This document shows, piece by piece, positions 56,992 to 64,000 of a stretch of DNA of 64,000 nt; within the stretch, counting starts at the first letter, position 1; each line of letters starts with the position of its first letter. The stretch comes from Pseudomonas corrugata (lineage in GTDB: Bacteria; Pseudomonadota; Gammaproteobacteria; Pseudomonadales; Pseudomonadaceae): positions 392,526 through 456,525 of the forward strand of contig NZ_LHVK01000008.1 of assembly GCF_001269905.1 (NCBI RefSeq). Direction: 5' to 3'. The notes under the pieces were generated by a model that saw only the letters and a list, made by a program, of their open reading frames with translations, did no database searches and had not been told where the DNA came from. The position numbers were made by a program, and so were the translations under genes.

Positions 56992-57186
56992 TCAGCCGTC
57001 GTTTTGCCCGGCGACCAGGTGCGTGGTGATCAGCGCAGCGAGGGCATTCTCTTCAGTACCGAAACGGGCCAGCAGCGCGGCCTGTTTCTCTGGCGAAAGG
57101 CGCGTCCAGATCTCGACCATTTTTTCAGTGGTGCCGATCAGCACACTGGCCTGGGCTTCGCTGAAGGTAGGGGTGTCATCGGTCAT
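56992..57186 (-). CDS. Small conserved hypothetical protein, 64 aa
   Basis: A 64-residue cytosolic protein, helical (SEAQASVLIGTTEKMVEIW, LSPEKQAALLARFG). It has no Cys, no signal and no known motif. It ends GQNDG. Upstream on the minus strand is another small gene (57264-57407), 77 bases away. I accept it because start context and codon use look like a gene, but no function can be given. Confidence 0.6.
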   Translation of the reverse strand: MTDDTPTFSEAQASVLIGTTEKMVEIWTRLSPEKQAALLARFGTEENALAALITTHLVAGQNDG

Positions 57187-57263
57187 GGTACGGGGCTCGG
57201 GGATTCAGGCAGTGTGGAAAGCGCATCTTAGCGCTTTCCACACGGTCTGGTGGTGCTGATGGA

Positions 57264-57407
57264 TCAGTCTTCGCTGTCGGCCTGATGGCGTTCAGTAGCT
57301 TCTTTGGGCTCGGGTTGCCGGGCGTCTGGTTGCCCTCCGGCCTGTAGCGTGGTCGTCTGCTCAGTGTCGTGCAGGCTTGGGAAGGGGAGATTAGGAATCT
57401 CGTGCAT
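57264..57407 (-). CDS. Small hypothetical protein, 47 aa, polar
   Basis: A 47-residue, hydrophilic, probably disordered peptide starting MHEIPNLPFPSLHDTEQ and ending HQADSED. The ATG is preceded by GAGGAG seven bases upstream, a strong ribosome binding site. It is rich in Gln, Glu and Pro with no hydrophobic core. The family is not recognised. It is too short for certainty, but its start signal is better than that of most chance frames. Confidence 0.5.
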   Translation of the reverse strand: MHEIPNLPFPSLHDTEQTTTLQAGGQPDARQPEPKEATERHQADSED

Positions 57408-57744
57408 ATCGCGCTCCTCGCAAAGTCTGTTGGTAGATCTGGTAGATCCTCGCTTTCATAAAGCCTGAGCAGGATACCGCAGGAGAGATGACAAACAGAC
57501 TTTTAAATCCTGCTGTACCGACAGATGGGGTTGTCTGGACAGGTCCAGGCAACCCCATCGATTGCCCTCCAAGGACCGTCGACAATCGGATCAGCGGCGC
57601 TCGCGAAGGCTCAAGAACGGGGCCGGCCGGCCGATGCCAAAGACAGTATTCCCACATGCATGCCGTGACGTTTAAGTGAGACATGGACGGTCTGGACGTA
57701 CTGGGCCGTGGGCCTGGCTTTATTATTCCCGGAGATTCCGTTCC
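57408..57744. other. 337-bp intergenic region upstream of the chemoreceptor gene
   Basis: It holds a 36-base near-perfect palindrome at 57524-57559 and the chemoreceptor promoter. A 63-codon open frame (57488-57679) crosses the palindrome and is not called. Nothing else was recognised. Confidence 0.6.
57524..57559. repeat. 36-bp near-perfect palindrome
   Basis: GATGGGGTTGTCTGGAC, two loop bases AG, then GTCCAGGCAACCCCATC. The 17-base arms pair with a single mismatch. It lies about 185 bases before the chemoreceptor start and could be an operator, a terminator-like hairpin without T run, or a cruciform site. Confidence 0.75.
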
Positions 57745-59373
57745 ATGCTCCTGCAAAAATCCCTGAGAGCTCAGATCCTTGCCCTGTTGGGTGGCAGTCT
57801 GTTGGCGATGCTGCTGATCGCCCTGGCGTCCTTTCATTTCCTTTCCAATGGCCTGCAGGACTATCGGCGCCTGATCGATGGGCCCTTGCACGCCTCGCAG
57901 TTGGTCGATGAAGCCAACCTGCAATTCAAGGTGCAGGTCCAGGAGTGGAAGAACGTCCTGCTGCGCGGCAAGCAACCGGCGGAGCTGGAGAAATATTGGA
58001 AGCAGTTCGAGGAGCGCCAGCGCGAGGTCCAGGGCATCCTGGGTGAATTGATGGCGCGCGAAGAAGGTGTCCCGGCGAGCCTCAAAACGCGTATCGAGCA
58101 ATTGCGCAACGAACACCTGCAACTGGGTGCGGCCTATCAGAGAGGGCGTGAAGCGTTTGTGGCGGCAGGTGGCGATGCTGCGGCGGGCGATGCGGCCGTC
58201 AAGGGTGTGGACCGTGCGGCCAGTGAGCAAATGAGCGAGCTGGTGGTCGAGTTGCACAAGCTGGGCAACGAGCAATCGCAGCAGATCAGCGCCGGTGCTG
58301 ATCGCACGATTCTGTCGGGGATCGCGGTCATGCTGCTGTCGGGCCTGGTGATTGGTCTGCTCAGCCTGTGGCTGGTCAATCGCAACCTGGTGCAGCCGAT
58401 CCGCAGCCTGATCGAGTATGTCACCCAATTGAGCCATGGGCGTTTCGCTGATCGGGTGGTGAGCAATCGCCGGGACGAATTGGGTGACCTGGCCCTGGCG
58501 GCCAATACCCTGCGTGACTTTCTGGCCGAGACTTTCACCCGCCTGCAACGTAGCACCACGGAACTGGACAGCGCCAGCGGTGAGCTCAATGCCATCGCCA
58601 GCCTGATGAGCCAGGGCACCAACGAGCAGTTCGAGCGCACCGACCAGGTGGCGACAGCGATGAACGAAATGTCCGCCACGGCCCAGGAAGTCGCTCGCCA
58701 TGCGGCCGAGGCGGCGCGTGCGGCCGACGATGCCGACCAGTCGGCCCAACAGGGCGAGCAGGTCATGCAGGGAACCATCCATACCATCACCCGGATGCGT
58801 GGTGAAATCGCTGACACGGCCACGGTCATCCGTCGACTGGAAACTGACAGCGGACGCATCGGCAAGGTGCTGGAGGTCATCCGCGGGATCGCCGAGCAGA
58901 CCAATCTGTTGGCCCTCAACGCCGCCATCGAAGCGGCTCGTGCCGGTGAGGCCGGACGCGGTTTCGCAGTGGTTGCCGATGAGGTGCGCAGCCTGGCCCA
59001 GCGCACGGCCTCGTCCATTACCGAGATCAACCAGATCATTCAGACCGTGCAAACCGGCGCGGTGGATGCGGCCCAGGCCATCGAAAGCGGGCAGTCGCGC
59101 AGCGAAGAGAGCGTAGAGCAGGTGACCCAGGCCGGTGCCATGCTCGAACGCATTACCCTGGCCGTCGAGGCGATCCGCGACATGAACCGCCAGATCGCCA
59201 CGGCGGCGGAAGAACAGACGTCGGTGGCCGAAGACATTTCGCGCAACCTGACCGAAATCACCTGCATCGCCAGCACCAATCTGGGCAACGTGCAACGCAC
59301 CGAAGCGGCTAGTCGAGACTTGCAGGGCCTGTCGGGGCAGTTGAATGAAGTGACGGCGCGGTTGAGTGCCTGA
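57745..59373 (+). CDS. Methyl-accepting chemotaxis protein
   Basis: A 542-residue transmembrane chemoreceptor. TM1 (about 10-32), a helical periplasmic ligand-binding domain (about 33-190) without Cys, TM2 (about 191-213), a HAMP domain and a long cytoplasmic signalling coiled coil follow. The conserved hairpin tip is [32 protein letters not shown]. There is no C-terminal CheR-binding pentapeptide. I start at ATG 57745 with GGAG upstream. Its ligand is unknown. It is transcribed alone. Confidence 0.95.
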   Translation: MLLQKSLRAQILALLGGSLLAMLLIALASFHFLSNGLQDYRRLIDGPLHASQLVDEANLQFKVQVQEWKNVLLRGKQPAELEKYWKQFEERQREVQGILGELMAREEGVPASLKTRIEQLRNEHLQLGAAYQRGREAFVAAGGDAAAGDAAVKGVDRAASEQMSELVVELHKLGNEQSQQISAGADRTILSGIAVMLLSGLVIGLLSLWLVNRNLVQPIRSLIEYVTQLSHGRFADRVVSNRRDELGDLALAANTLRDFLAETFTRLQRSTTELDSASGELNAIASLMSQGTNEQFERTDQVATAMNEMSATAQEVARHAAEAARAADDADQSAQQGEQVMQGTIHTITRMRGEIADTATVIRRLETDSGRIGKVLEVIRGIAEQTNLLALNAAIEAARAGEAGRGFAVVADEVRSLAQRTASSITEINQIIQTVQTGAVDAAQAIESGQSRSEESVEQVTQAGAMLERITLAVEAIRDMNRQIATAAEEQTSVAEDISRNLTEITCIASTNLGNVQRTEAASRDLQGLSGQLNEVTARLSA

Positions 59374-59445
59374 CGGTTCGGCCAGCCTATGGCTGGCCCT
59401 CGCTACAGGTGGTCTTGCTGTGGACGAATAGTCGCGCGCCCGGCC

Positions 59446-60468
59446 TCAATAATCGCGTCGCTTGCGAAATGCCCAGCGACCAGCGATCAGGGTGAATGTC
59501 GCCACCAGTGCCACGAGGATCCAGAAGCCTTCCGGGTCAGTGGCCAATGGCACGCCGCCGACGTTCATGCCAAAGAAACCGGCGATGATATTGATGGGCA
59601 AGGCCAGTACCGTGACCACCGTCAGGGTGAACAAGGTGCGGTTGGTCTGTTCGTTGAGATTGGCGGCTATTTCTTCCTGCAGCAGCTTGATCCGCTCGCC
59701 CAGCGCAGTGAGGTCGTTGATGATCAGGGCGAATTCCTCAGTGGATTTGCGCAGCTCTTTGACGTCTTCCTTCTGCAACCATTGTGGCGGCCGGTTGAGC
59801 AGGCGCAGTAATGAGCCTGGCTCCAGTGCCAACAGGCGCTGAAGGCGCACCAGCACTCGGCGTTGGGCACCGAGTTCGGCGCGGTTGGTAGACAGTCGCG
59901 AAGAGAGCAACTGATCCTCGATCTGGTCGACGCTGAGGCTGGTCTTGCGCACGATCTGGGTCAGCACTTCGCCTTGGTCGCGCAGCAGGTGCACGAGCAA
60001 TTCCAATGGCGAGCGAAAGCATTCACCGGCCTTGACCGATGAGCGCAGCTTGTCGACCGAGTGCAGGGGTTGCAGCCGTGCGCTGACAATCAATCGACTG
60101 TGGACGCAGACCCATAAGGTGGAGACGTCCGAAGACACCATGTTGCTCAGGTCGAACACGACATCGTTCACCACCGCCAGCAGTGCCGAGTCCACATGCT
60201 CGATGCGGGTCGAACGCGAGCCTTCGTGCAAGGCTTCGAAGAACTCCTGTGGCAAGGCCAGCTGACTGTTCATCCAGCGCTCGCAGGCGGCATGGGCCAG
60301 ATTCAAGTGGAGCCAGAGAAATTCATCTTCATCTTGCGGTTGTTGCAGGCGTCGCAAGGCCTGGGCTGAATCGAGCTCCTGTCCACGCTCGCCAGGACGG
60401 AAACGAAACCCGTAAAGCAGGCCGAACAGGTCCGGATCGCGGTGGCTTTGATCGATGCTGTGGTTCAT
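59446..60468 (-). CDS. Zinc/magnesium transporter, CorA/ZntB family
   Basis: A 340-residue CorA-fold protein. A large cytosolic domain (1-270) is followed by two membrane helices around the GMN signature, GFFGMNVGGVP near residue 299. The sequence after GMN (GGVPL) and overall similarity favour ZntB over CorA. The protein moves zinc or magnesium as a pentamer. The gene is monocistronic and converges with the chemoreceptor gene. Confidence 0.93.
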   Translation of the reverse strand: MNHSIDQSHRDPDLFGLLYGFRFRPGERGQELDSAQALRRLQQPQDEDEFLWLHLNLAHAACERWMNSQLALPQEFFEALHEGSRSTRIEHVDSALLAVVNDVVFDLSNMVSSDVSTLWVCVHSRLIVSARLQPLHSVDKLRSSVKAGECFRSPLELLVHLLRDQGEVLTQIVRKTSLSVDQIEDQLLSSRLSTNRAELGAQRRVLVRLQRLLALEPGSLLRLLNRPPQWLQKEDVKELRKSTEEFALIINDLTALGERIKLLQEEIAANLNEQTNRTLFTLTVVTVLALPINIIAGFFGMNVGGVPLATDPEGFWILVALVATFTLIAGRWAFRKRRDY

Positions 60469-60583
60469 GAAGGCTCGCTGGCGGGAAGTGCCTGTCGCTG
60501 CTACAGGTTCACTTGAGTGGCATCATCGCAAGCTTTCTTGATGGTTTTGTGACAGTTGTGGTGATCGGAGGGTTTCTTCCAGG

Positions 60584-60627
60584 CAAAAAAGAGCCGCGCA
60601 ACGGGAAGTTGCGCGGCTCTTTTTTGG
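60584..60627. terminator. Terminator after the PepSY gene
   Basis: AAAAAAGAGCCGCGCAAC/GTTGCGCGGCTCTTTTTT, a perfect long stem with A and T runs on both sides; it follows the minus-strand gene at 60636. Confidence 0.92.
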
Positions 60628-60635
60628 CCGATGAA

Positions 60636-60941
60636 TCAAGTATCCTGCTTGTTGCTCAGGACTTTACCGGTGGTGGCGTCGAAGTCGACATCGAACTCTT
60701 TGCCGTCGGCGGTCTTCAGTTCAACTTCATATTCATAACCGTTGAAGTGATTGTCCAGGTCGGTATCGGTGATGGTCGCGCCTGGGTGTAACTTCAGGGC
60801 TTCTGCGTTCATCGACTCAAGGGACTTTATCTTGCCTTCCTTGACCAACTGGGGAATCTGGTCGATCCGCACGTCGGCTTGGGCCAGGCCGGCGGTAAGG
60901 GGCAAGACAGCGGCGGTGAACAGGGCAGTCAACGTTTTCAT
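60636..60941 (-). CDS. PepSY domain-containing protein
   Basis: A 101-residue secreted protein with a signal peptide (LTALFTAAVLPLTAGLAQA). The single PepSY domain contains YEYEVELKTADGKEFDVDFDATTGKVL. Such domains are found in periplasmic inhibitors and stress-related proteins; function here is unknown. It is monocistronic, with a strong terminator. Confidence 0.9.
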   Translation of the reverse strand: MKTLTALFTAAVLPLTAGLAQADVRIDQIPQLVKEGKIKSLESMNAEALKLHPGATITDTDLDNHFNGYEYEVELKTADGKEFDVDFDATTGKVLSNKQDT

Positions 60942-61072
60942 AAGGTCTTTCCTTGGGTGTGTCGTTTAAGTGGGACCAGGTTAACCGTGGCAACTTAATT
61001 CACCCTTAATTCGAAAAACCTTTGCGCGGGACTGCTGAAGCAAGGTTCGTTGGGACAAGAACAGTGAACGCC

Positions 61073-61160
61073 TGTGGGAGCAAAGCTTGCTCGCGACGAA
61101 CGATAATGCGGTTGTACTGAAACCGCACCGCCCGTATCGCGAGCAAGCTTTGCTCCCACA
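61073..61160. repeat. REPIN
   Basis: Inverted REP units of the AAAGCTTGCTC variant (TGTGGGAGCAAAGCTTGCTC and its complement) about 50 bases apart, between the PepSY and glpQ genes. Confidence 0.85.
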
Positions 61161-61165
61161 GTTGA

Positions 61166-62293
61166 TCAGTAACCGTTCTTTTCCAGCAACTGCGTCACAC
61201 TGCCAGTTTCGGGACGCTTGAAGTACTTGAGCAATTCACTGGCCCGGTTGGTGAAAATGCCATCCACGCCGGCATCCATCACTTTCTTGAAGTCCACCGG
61301 CTCATCCACCGTGTAGACATGCACCAGCAAACCCTGGTCGTGGGTGTATTGGTTCATCCATGGCTGCACCAGGTCCGCATAACTCTGGCTGCCGCCGTGG
61401 GTCAGTGCGGCGGACGGTCCGGTGCCGATGGCGCCCTGGGCCTTGGCGTACTGGACCCATTTCTCGAACTCGGCGCGGTCCTTGGGTTCTTGCCTGGCGT
61501 AGTAGGCCGCCTTGTCGGTTTCACCGGACTCGGCAAATGTCACCTTGGACTTGGGTTCGATGTTGCCTTCGCCCACCCACAGCAGCAGGACCTTTGGTAC
61601 TTTCGGCATTTCCTTGTGCAGCAGTTCGAGACTGCTTTTCTCGAAGGTCTGCAAGACCACTTTGCCTTTGCCTTGGCCTACGCCGGTAGCACTTTTGGCG
61701 AGCTTGGAACCGGCCGGACTCAGCCAGCCGCGGTCCTGCAATTTATCCTTCAGGTCGCGTTCGATGCCGGGGAACAGTTTCGGCTCCTTGGTTTCGATGT
61801 ACAGCCCCGGCTTGTGCTGCGGATTACTCTCGGCAATGTCGATGACTTCATCGAGGGTCAGGATCTTCAGCCCCGCGAACCCAGGACGCGCGCGCTCCGG
61901 GTAGGCGGTGTTGAACCAGCTGCCAGCATCGAGGGTCTTGAGTTCGGCCATGGTGAATGCGTTGGCGCTGCTGTCCTTGCGCTCGGGGAACTTGGCGGCG
62001 ACGTCCGTGGTGCGCAGCAGGCTGTCATCATGCAGCACGAACAACACGCCGTCCTTGCTGCGTTGCAGGTCGAGCTCCAGGTAATCGGCACCGAGGTCGC
62101 GAGCCAGCTTGTAGGACGCTGCGGTGGATTCCGGTGCATCGAACGAAGCACCTCGGTGCGCGATCACCGCCGGCTGGGGAATACCTTGGCGGGTGGCCAA
62201 GGCCTTGGGATTCGGCGCCTCGGCGGCCTGAGTCTGACCGAAGCCGAGCAACAGGCTCAGTAACAACGCGCTACGGGTAAAGGTGACAGGCAT
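61166..62293 (-). CDS. glpQ: Glycerophosphodiester phosphodiesterase (periplasmic, GlpQ type)
   Basis: A 375-residue exported enzyme that splits glycerophosphodiesters to glycerol-3-phosphate and an alcohol. A signal peptide (ALLLSLLLGFGQTQA) is followed by the active-site HRG in VIAHRGASFDAPE, then LELDLQRSKDG with acidic metal ligands and the second His in FVLHDDS. I start at ATG 62293, preceded by AAGGAT. The enzyme is metal-dependent, usually with calcium. The gene is monocistronic. Confidence 0.94.
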   Translation of the reverse strand: MPVTFTRSALLLSLLLGFGQTQAAEAPNPKALATRQGIPQPAVIAHRGASFDAPESTAASYKLARDLGADYLELDLQRSKDGVLFVLHDDSLLRTTDVAAKFPERKDSSANAFTMAELKTLDAGSWFNTAYPERARPGFAGLKILTLDEVIDIAESNPQHKPGLYIETKEPKLFPGIERDLKDKLQDRGWLSPAGSKLAKSATGVGQGKGKVVLQTFEKSSLELLHKEMPKVPKVLLLWVGEGNIEPKSKVTFAESGETDKAAYYARQEPKDRAEFEKWVQYAKAQGAIGTGPSAALTHGGSQSYADLVQPWMNQYTHDQGLLVHVYTVDEPVDFKKVMDAGVDGIFTNRASELLKYFKRPETGSVTQLLEKNGY

Positions 62294-62533
62294 GCTCGAG
62301 ATCCTTTCGTCGTTGTGCAAAACCTATCTTTTAACAACTGAACGCTCTGAGCGCTATCGCCAAACCGACATAAACCTATGGGAACGGATTTTTCCCACGT
62401 CTTTCCAGGCAGGTTTGCAGTACCCTTGGCAATAGCAGTTTCCCCGACAGAGGGAAACCTGAACCAGCATTCGCATGCCCTGCGTGTAAACCATCGATCA
62501 GACGTCCTGCGGGACGCATCCATGAGGTTTACC

Positions 62534-62860
62534 ATGCGCACCACTTCAACCTTCATCTGCCAGGCCGCCGACCAACTTAGAGGCTTTGTCGGCCTGAACC
62601 GCAAGAGCGGCCAGTACATCGTGCGCTTCAGCGAAGACGCCTTTGGCATGGACGTGGCCGACGACGGCATCATCCCCACCTGCGAATTCGTCTGGGTACC
62701 TGTCACGGACGGCACCATGACCCTCAAGCGTGAGCGGATCCAGCTGCTGCTGGATCAGAACATCGACGATCGCATCAACCTCACCGAACCGTTGCGGGTA
62801 TACATGGCACGCAGCGACCTGCCGGAAATCCTGGCGATGCGGCAGTTGGTAAAAGGATGA
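62534..62860 (+). CDS. Conserved hypothetical protein, 108 aa
   Basis: A 108-residue protein without signal peptide, mixed alpha and beta (GQYIVRFSEDAFGMDV, IQLLLDQNIDDRI). I choose ATG 62534 because GAGG lies seven bases upstream; an ATG four codons earlier and a longer frame are possible. The family is not recognised. It is divergent from glpQ and stands alone. Confidence 0.6.
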   Translation: MRTTSTFICQAADQLRGFVGLNRKSGQYIVRFSEDAFGMDVADDGIIPTCEFVWVPVTDGTMTLKRERIQLLLDQNIDDRINLTEPLRVYMARSDLPEILAMRQLVKG

Positions 62861-62920
62861 TCCCCGCCGCACATCCCTGTAGGAGCGGCCACACTCAGCA
62901 TGGATGCAAGCAGACCCACC

Positions 62921-62946
62921 GCTATCGCGAGCAGGCTCGCTCCCAC
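62921..62946. repeat. Single REP element
   Basis: One REP unit (CGCGAGCAGGCTCGCTCCCA) lies after the 108-residue gene; a poor GTAGGAGCGGCC remnant occurs 40 bases before it. Confidence 0.6.
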
Positions 62947-62964
62947 GAGGATTTGTGGTGGCTG

Positions 62965-63279
62965 TCAGGGTTGGCGTCGGAACGCGTAATCCCGTTCGAC
63001 CTTGCACACCCGTGTATGACAATGGGCATACCAGGTAGAACGGCCACGCTCGCGGACGGCACGGTGTTCGGGGTGCTGCTTCCAGGCCAGGATTGCCGCC
63101 TCGCTGCTCCAGTACGATACGGTAATACCCAGACCATCTTCACCCCGTGCCGATTCGATGCCGAGAAATCCTGGTTGCTCTCTCGCCAGTGTCACCATGC
63201 GTTCGGCAGCTTCGGCGTAACCCTTGTCCCCCTCGGTACGCAGGGTGGTGAAAATCACGGCGTAATACTGACCGTTCAT
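62965..63279 (-). CDS. Antibiotic biosynthesis monooxygenase (ABM) domain protein
   Basis: A 104-residue dimeric alpha-beta barrel protein. AVIFTTLRTEGDKGYAEAAERM and GFLGIESARGEDGLGITVSYW match the ABM family, with the usual Trp near residue 62. Such enzymes oxidise small aromatics or haem without cofactor, but many are uncharacterised. The start (ATG 63279, GAGGGAG upstream) overlaps the stop of the amidotransferase-like gene by four bases, so the two are co-translated. Confidence 0.88.
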   Translation of the reverse strand: MNGQYYAVIFTTLRTEGDKGYAEAAERMVTLAREQPGFLGIESARGEDGLGITVSYWSSEAAILAWKQHPEHRAVRERGRSTWYAHCHTRVCKVERDYAFRRQP

Positions 63280-63986
63280 GGCATCTCCCTCGCACATGCC
63301 TGGACAAAGGCCTTGACCAGCGGCGGCACACGATCTTCCAGTGCTGCGCGTTCGGGCTGGAACAGGGTTGCGACGAAGAACGGATGATCCCGCAGTTCCA
63401 CGGCCCGCAGCTCGCCCGCGGAGTCCCGGGCCACGGCATGCAGGCGGCCGCTCAGCAAATCCCGCTCAAATGCTGGATTGACGCCAAAGCGGCACCGATA
63501 GCCTTCGAACACTGTCCGGCGGCCATAGGCTTCGGCAATCAACGACTGCGCATCAAGCTGAAGGCTGTCGATGGTTTCGACCAATGCACAGCTCAGTGGC
63601 GTCAGCAACGCCCGTTCTGCACCGGGGGAGGTTTCGCCGTGGGCGGCATCGGTCCAGCCCATCACGTGACGCGCGTACTCCAGCACGGCATGCTGAAACC
63701 CACCGCAGGTACCCAGGAACGGACGACGTTGTTCGCGGGCAAAGCGAATGGCGTGCAAGGCGCCGTTTTCGTCTCGGTAGGGGCTGCCGGGTACGCACCA
63801 GATGCCGTCGAAGTCGTTCAGAGAGGTGTCGTCGGCGATCAGATCCGTCGCCAACCATTGAAAGCTGACGCCCTGGCCGGATTGCCTGCTGACCAGGTCA
63901 AGTGCAATGGGAATAGCCCGATGGGCCGTTATTTGCGGGTCGTGGTCGCCGATCAGGGCGATGTGCAAAGGACGCTGGGTTTCCAT
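63276..63986 (-). CDS. Glutamine amidotransferase-like protein, CTP-synthase C-terminal type
   Basis: A 236-residue class I GATase-like protein. The nucleophile region reads GTCGGFQHAVLEYAR, close to the CTP synthase GICLGMQ motif, with Cys kept. The region that would hold the catalytic His reads TLFQPERAAL, so Gln stands where CTP synthase has His (FHPE); Glu remains. The protein therefore lacks a full triad and may bind without hydrolysing glutamine or act differently. It is stand-alone, without a synthase domain. It overlaps the ABM gene. No metabolic neighbours are visible before the window end. Confidence 0.85.
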   Translation of the reverse strand: METQRPLHIALIGDHDPQITAHRAIPIALDLVSRQSGQGVSFQWLATDLIADDTSLNDFDGIWCVPGSPYRDENGALHAIRFAREQRRPFLGTCGGFQHAVLEYARHVMGWTDAAHGETSPGAERALLTPLSCALVETIDSLQLDAQSLIAEAYGRRTVFEGYRCRFGVNPAFERDLLSGRLHAVARDSAGELRAVELRDHPFFVATLFQPERAALEDRVPPLVKAFVQACAREMP

Positions 63987-64000
63987 GGAGAGCTCGCCGC

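Noticed and set aside
57488..57679. Open frame of 63 codons upstream of the chemoreceptor
   Set aside because: It runs through the 36-bp palindrome, and its composition is not protein-like.
57391..59295. Open frame of 634 codons on the minus strand
   Set aside because: Antisense to the chemoreceptor gene; composition dominated by Gln, Arg and His.

Overview
The window is chromosomal DNA from a Pseudomonas of the P. fluorescens complex. This is inferred from protein sequence (GroEL, ArgF, ColRS, Bfd/Bfr, MotY and Rnf all read as Pseudomonas), from gene order that follows known Pseudomonas core blocks, and from the many REP/REPIN repeats with the core GAGCAGGCTCGCTCCCACA. No rRNA, tRNA, CRISPR array, prophage or insertion sequence was seen.

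Layout. 0.1-15 kb: a PhzF-family enzyme, an orphan ABC ATPase with argF, a molybdopterin oxidoreductase, grxD, bacterioferritin and its ferredoxin Bfd under a Fur-box-like site, a 2-Cys peroxiredoxin, rnt-pyrC, motY and argG, then a short AT-rich stretch with an unknown membrane protein and a BvgA-type response regulator. 14.5-21.4 kb (minus): a PA3496-like small protein, the rsxA-B-D-G-E-nth operon, which has no rsxC, and metG. 21.6-34 kb: apbC, an SDR, a HugZ-family protein, fxsA, groES-groEL, a PAP2 phosphatase and LTA-synthase-like enzyme facing colR-colS, and a methyltransferase-kinase pair predicted to modify LPS. 34-46 kb (minus): a MexVW-like RND pump, an iron-linked operon (di-haem protein, imelysin, DUF1513), and a Cpx-like response regulator/CpxP-like/sensor kinase cluster. 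45-51.5 kb: YciI, septation protein A, RNase AM, YciO, scpA-scpB and rluB. 51.6-64 kb: an M29-like metalloprotein with a 45-residue peptide gene, an amino-acid permease behind a possible 19-codon leader, arfB, an MFS transporter, a chemoreceptor, a ZntB-like transporter, a PepSY protein, glpQ, and a monooxygenase overlapping a glutamine-amidotransferase-like protein.

Shared themes are iron handling and oxidative stress (bfr, bfd, peroxiredoxin, grxD, imelysin operon), envelope homeostasis (ColRS and its neighbours, Cpx-like system, LTA-synthase-like enzyme, RND pump) and arginine synthesis, where argF and argG both carry ArgR-type TGTCGC-N8-AA operators. Several regulator sites were matched by eye to consensus sequences recalled from the literature: Fur, ArgR, ColR, CpxR and sigma-32.

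The best candidate for something undescribed is at 51670-52863. A very short acidic peptide gene with a strong ribosome binding site precedes, across a terminator-like hairpin, a gene whose C-terminal half keeps the metal-ligand pattern of M29 aminopeptidases. The pair lies next to an AT-rich, gene-poor stretch. Other points of interest are the Rnf operon without RnfC, a family of 54-bp palindromes seen four times, and a 36-bp near-perfect palindrome before the chemoreceptor gene.
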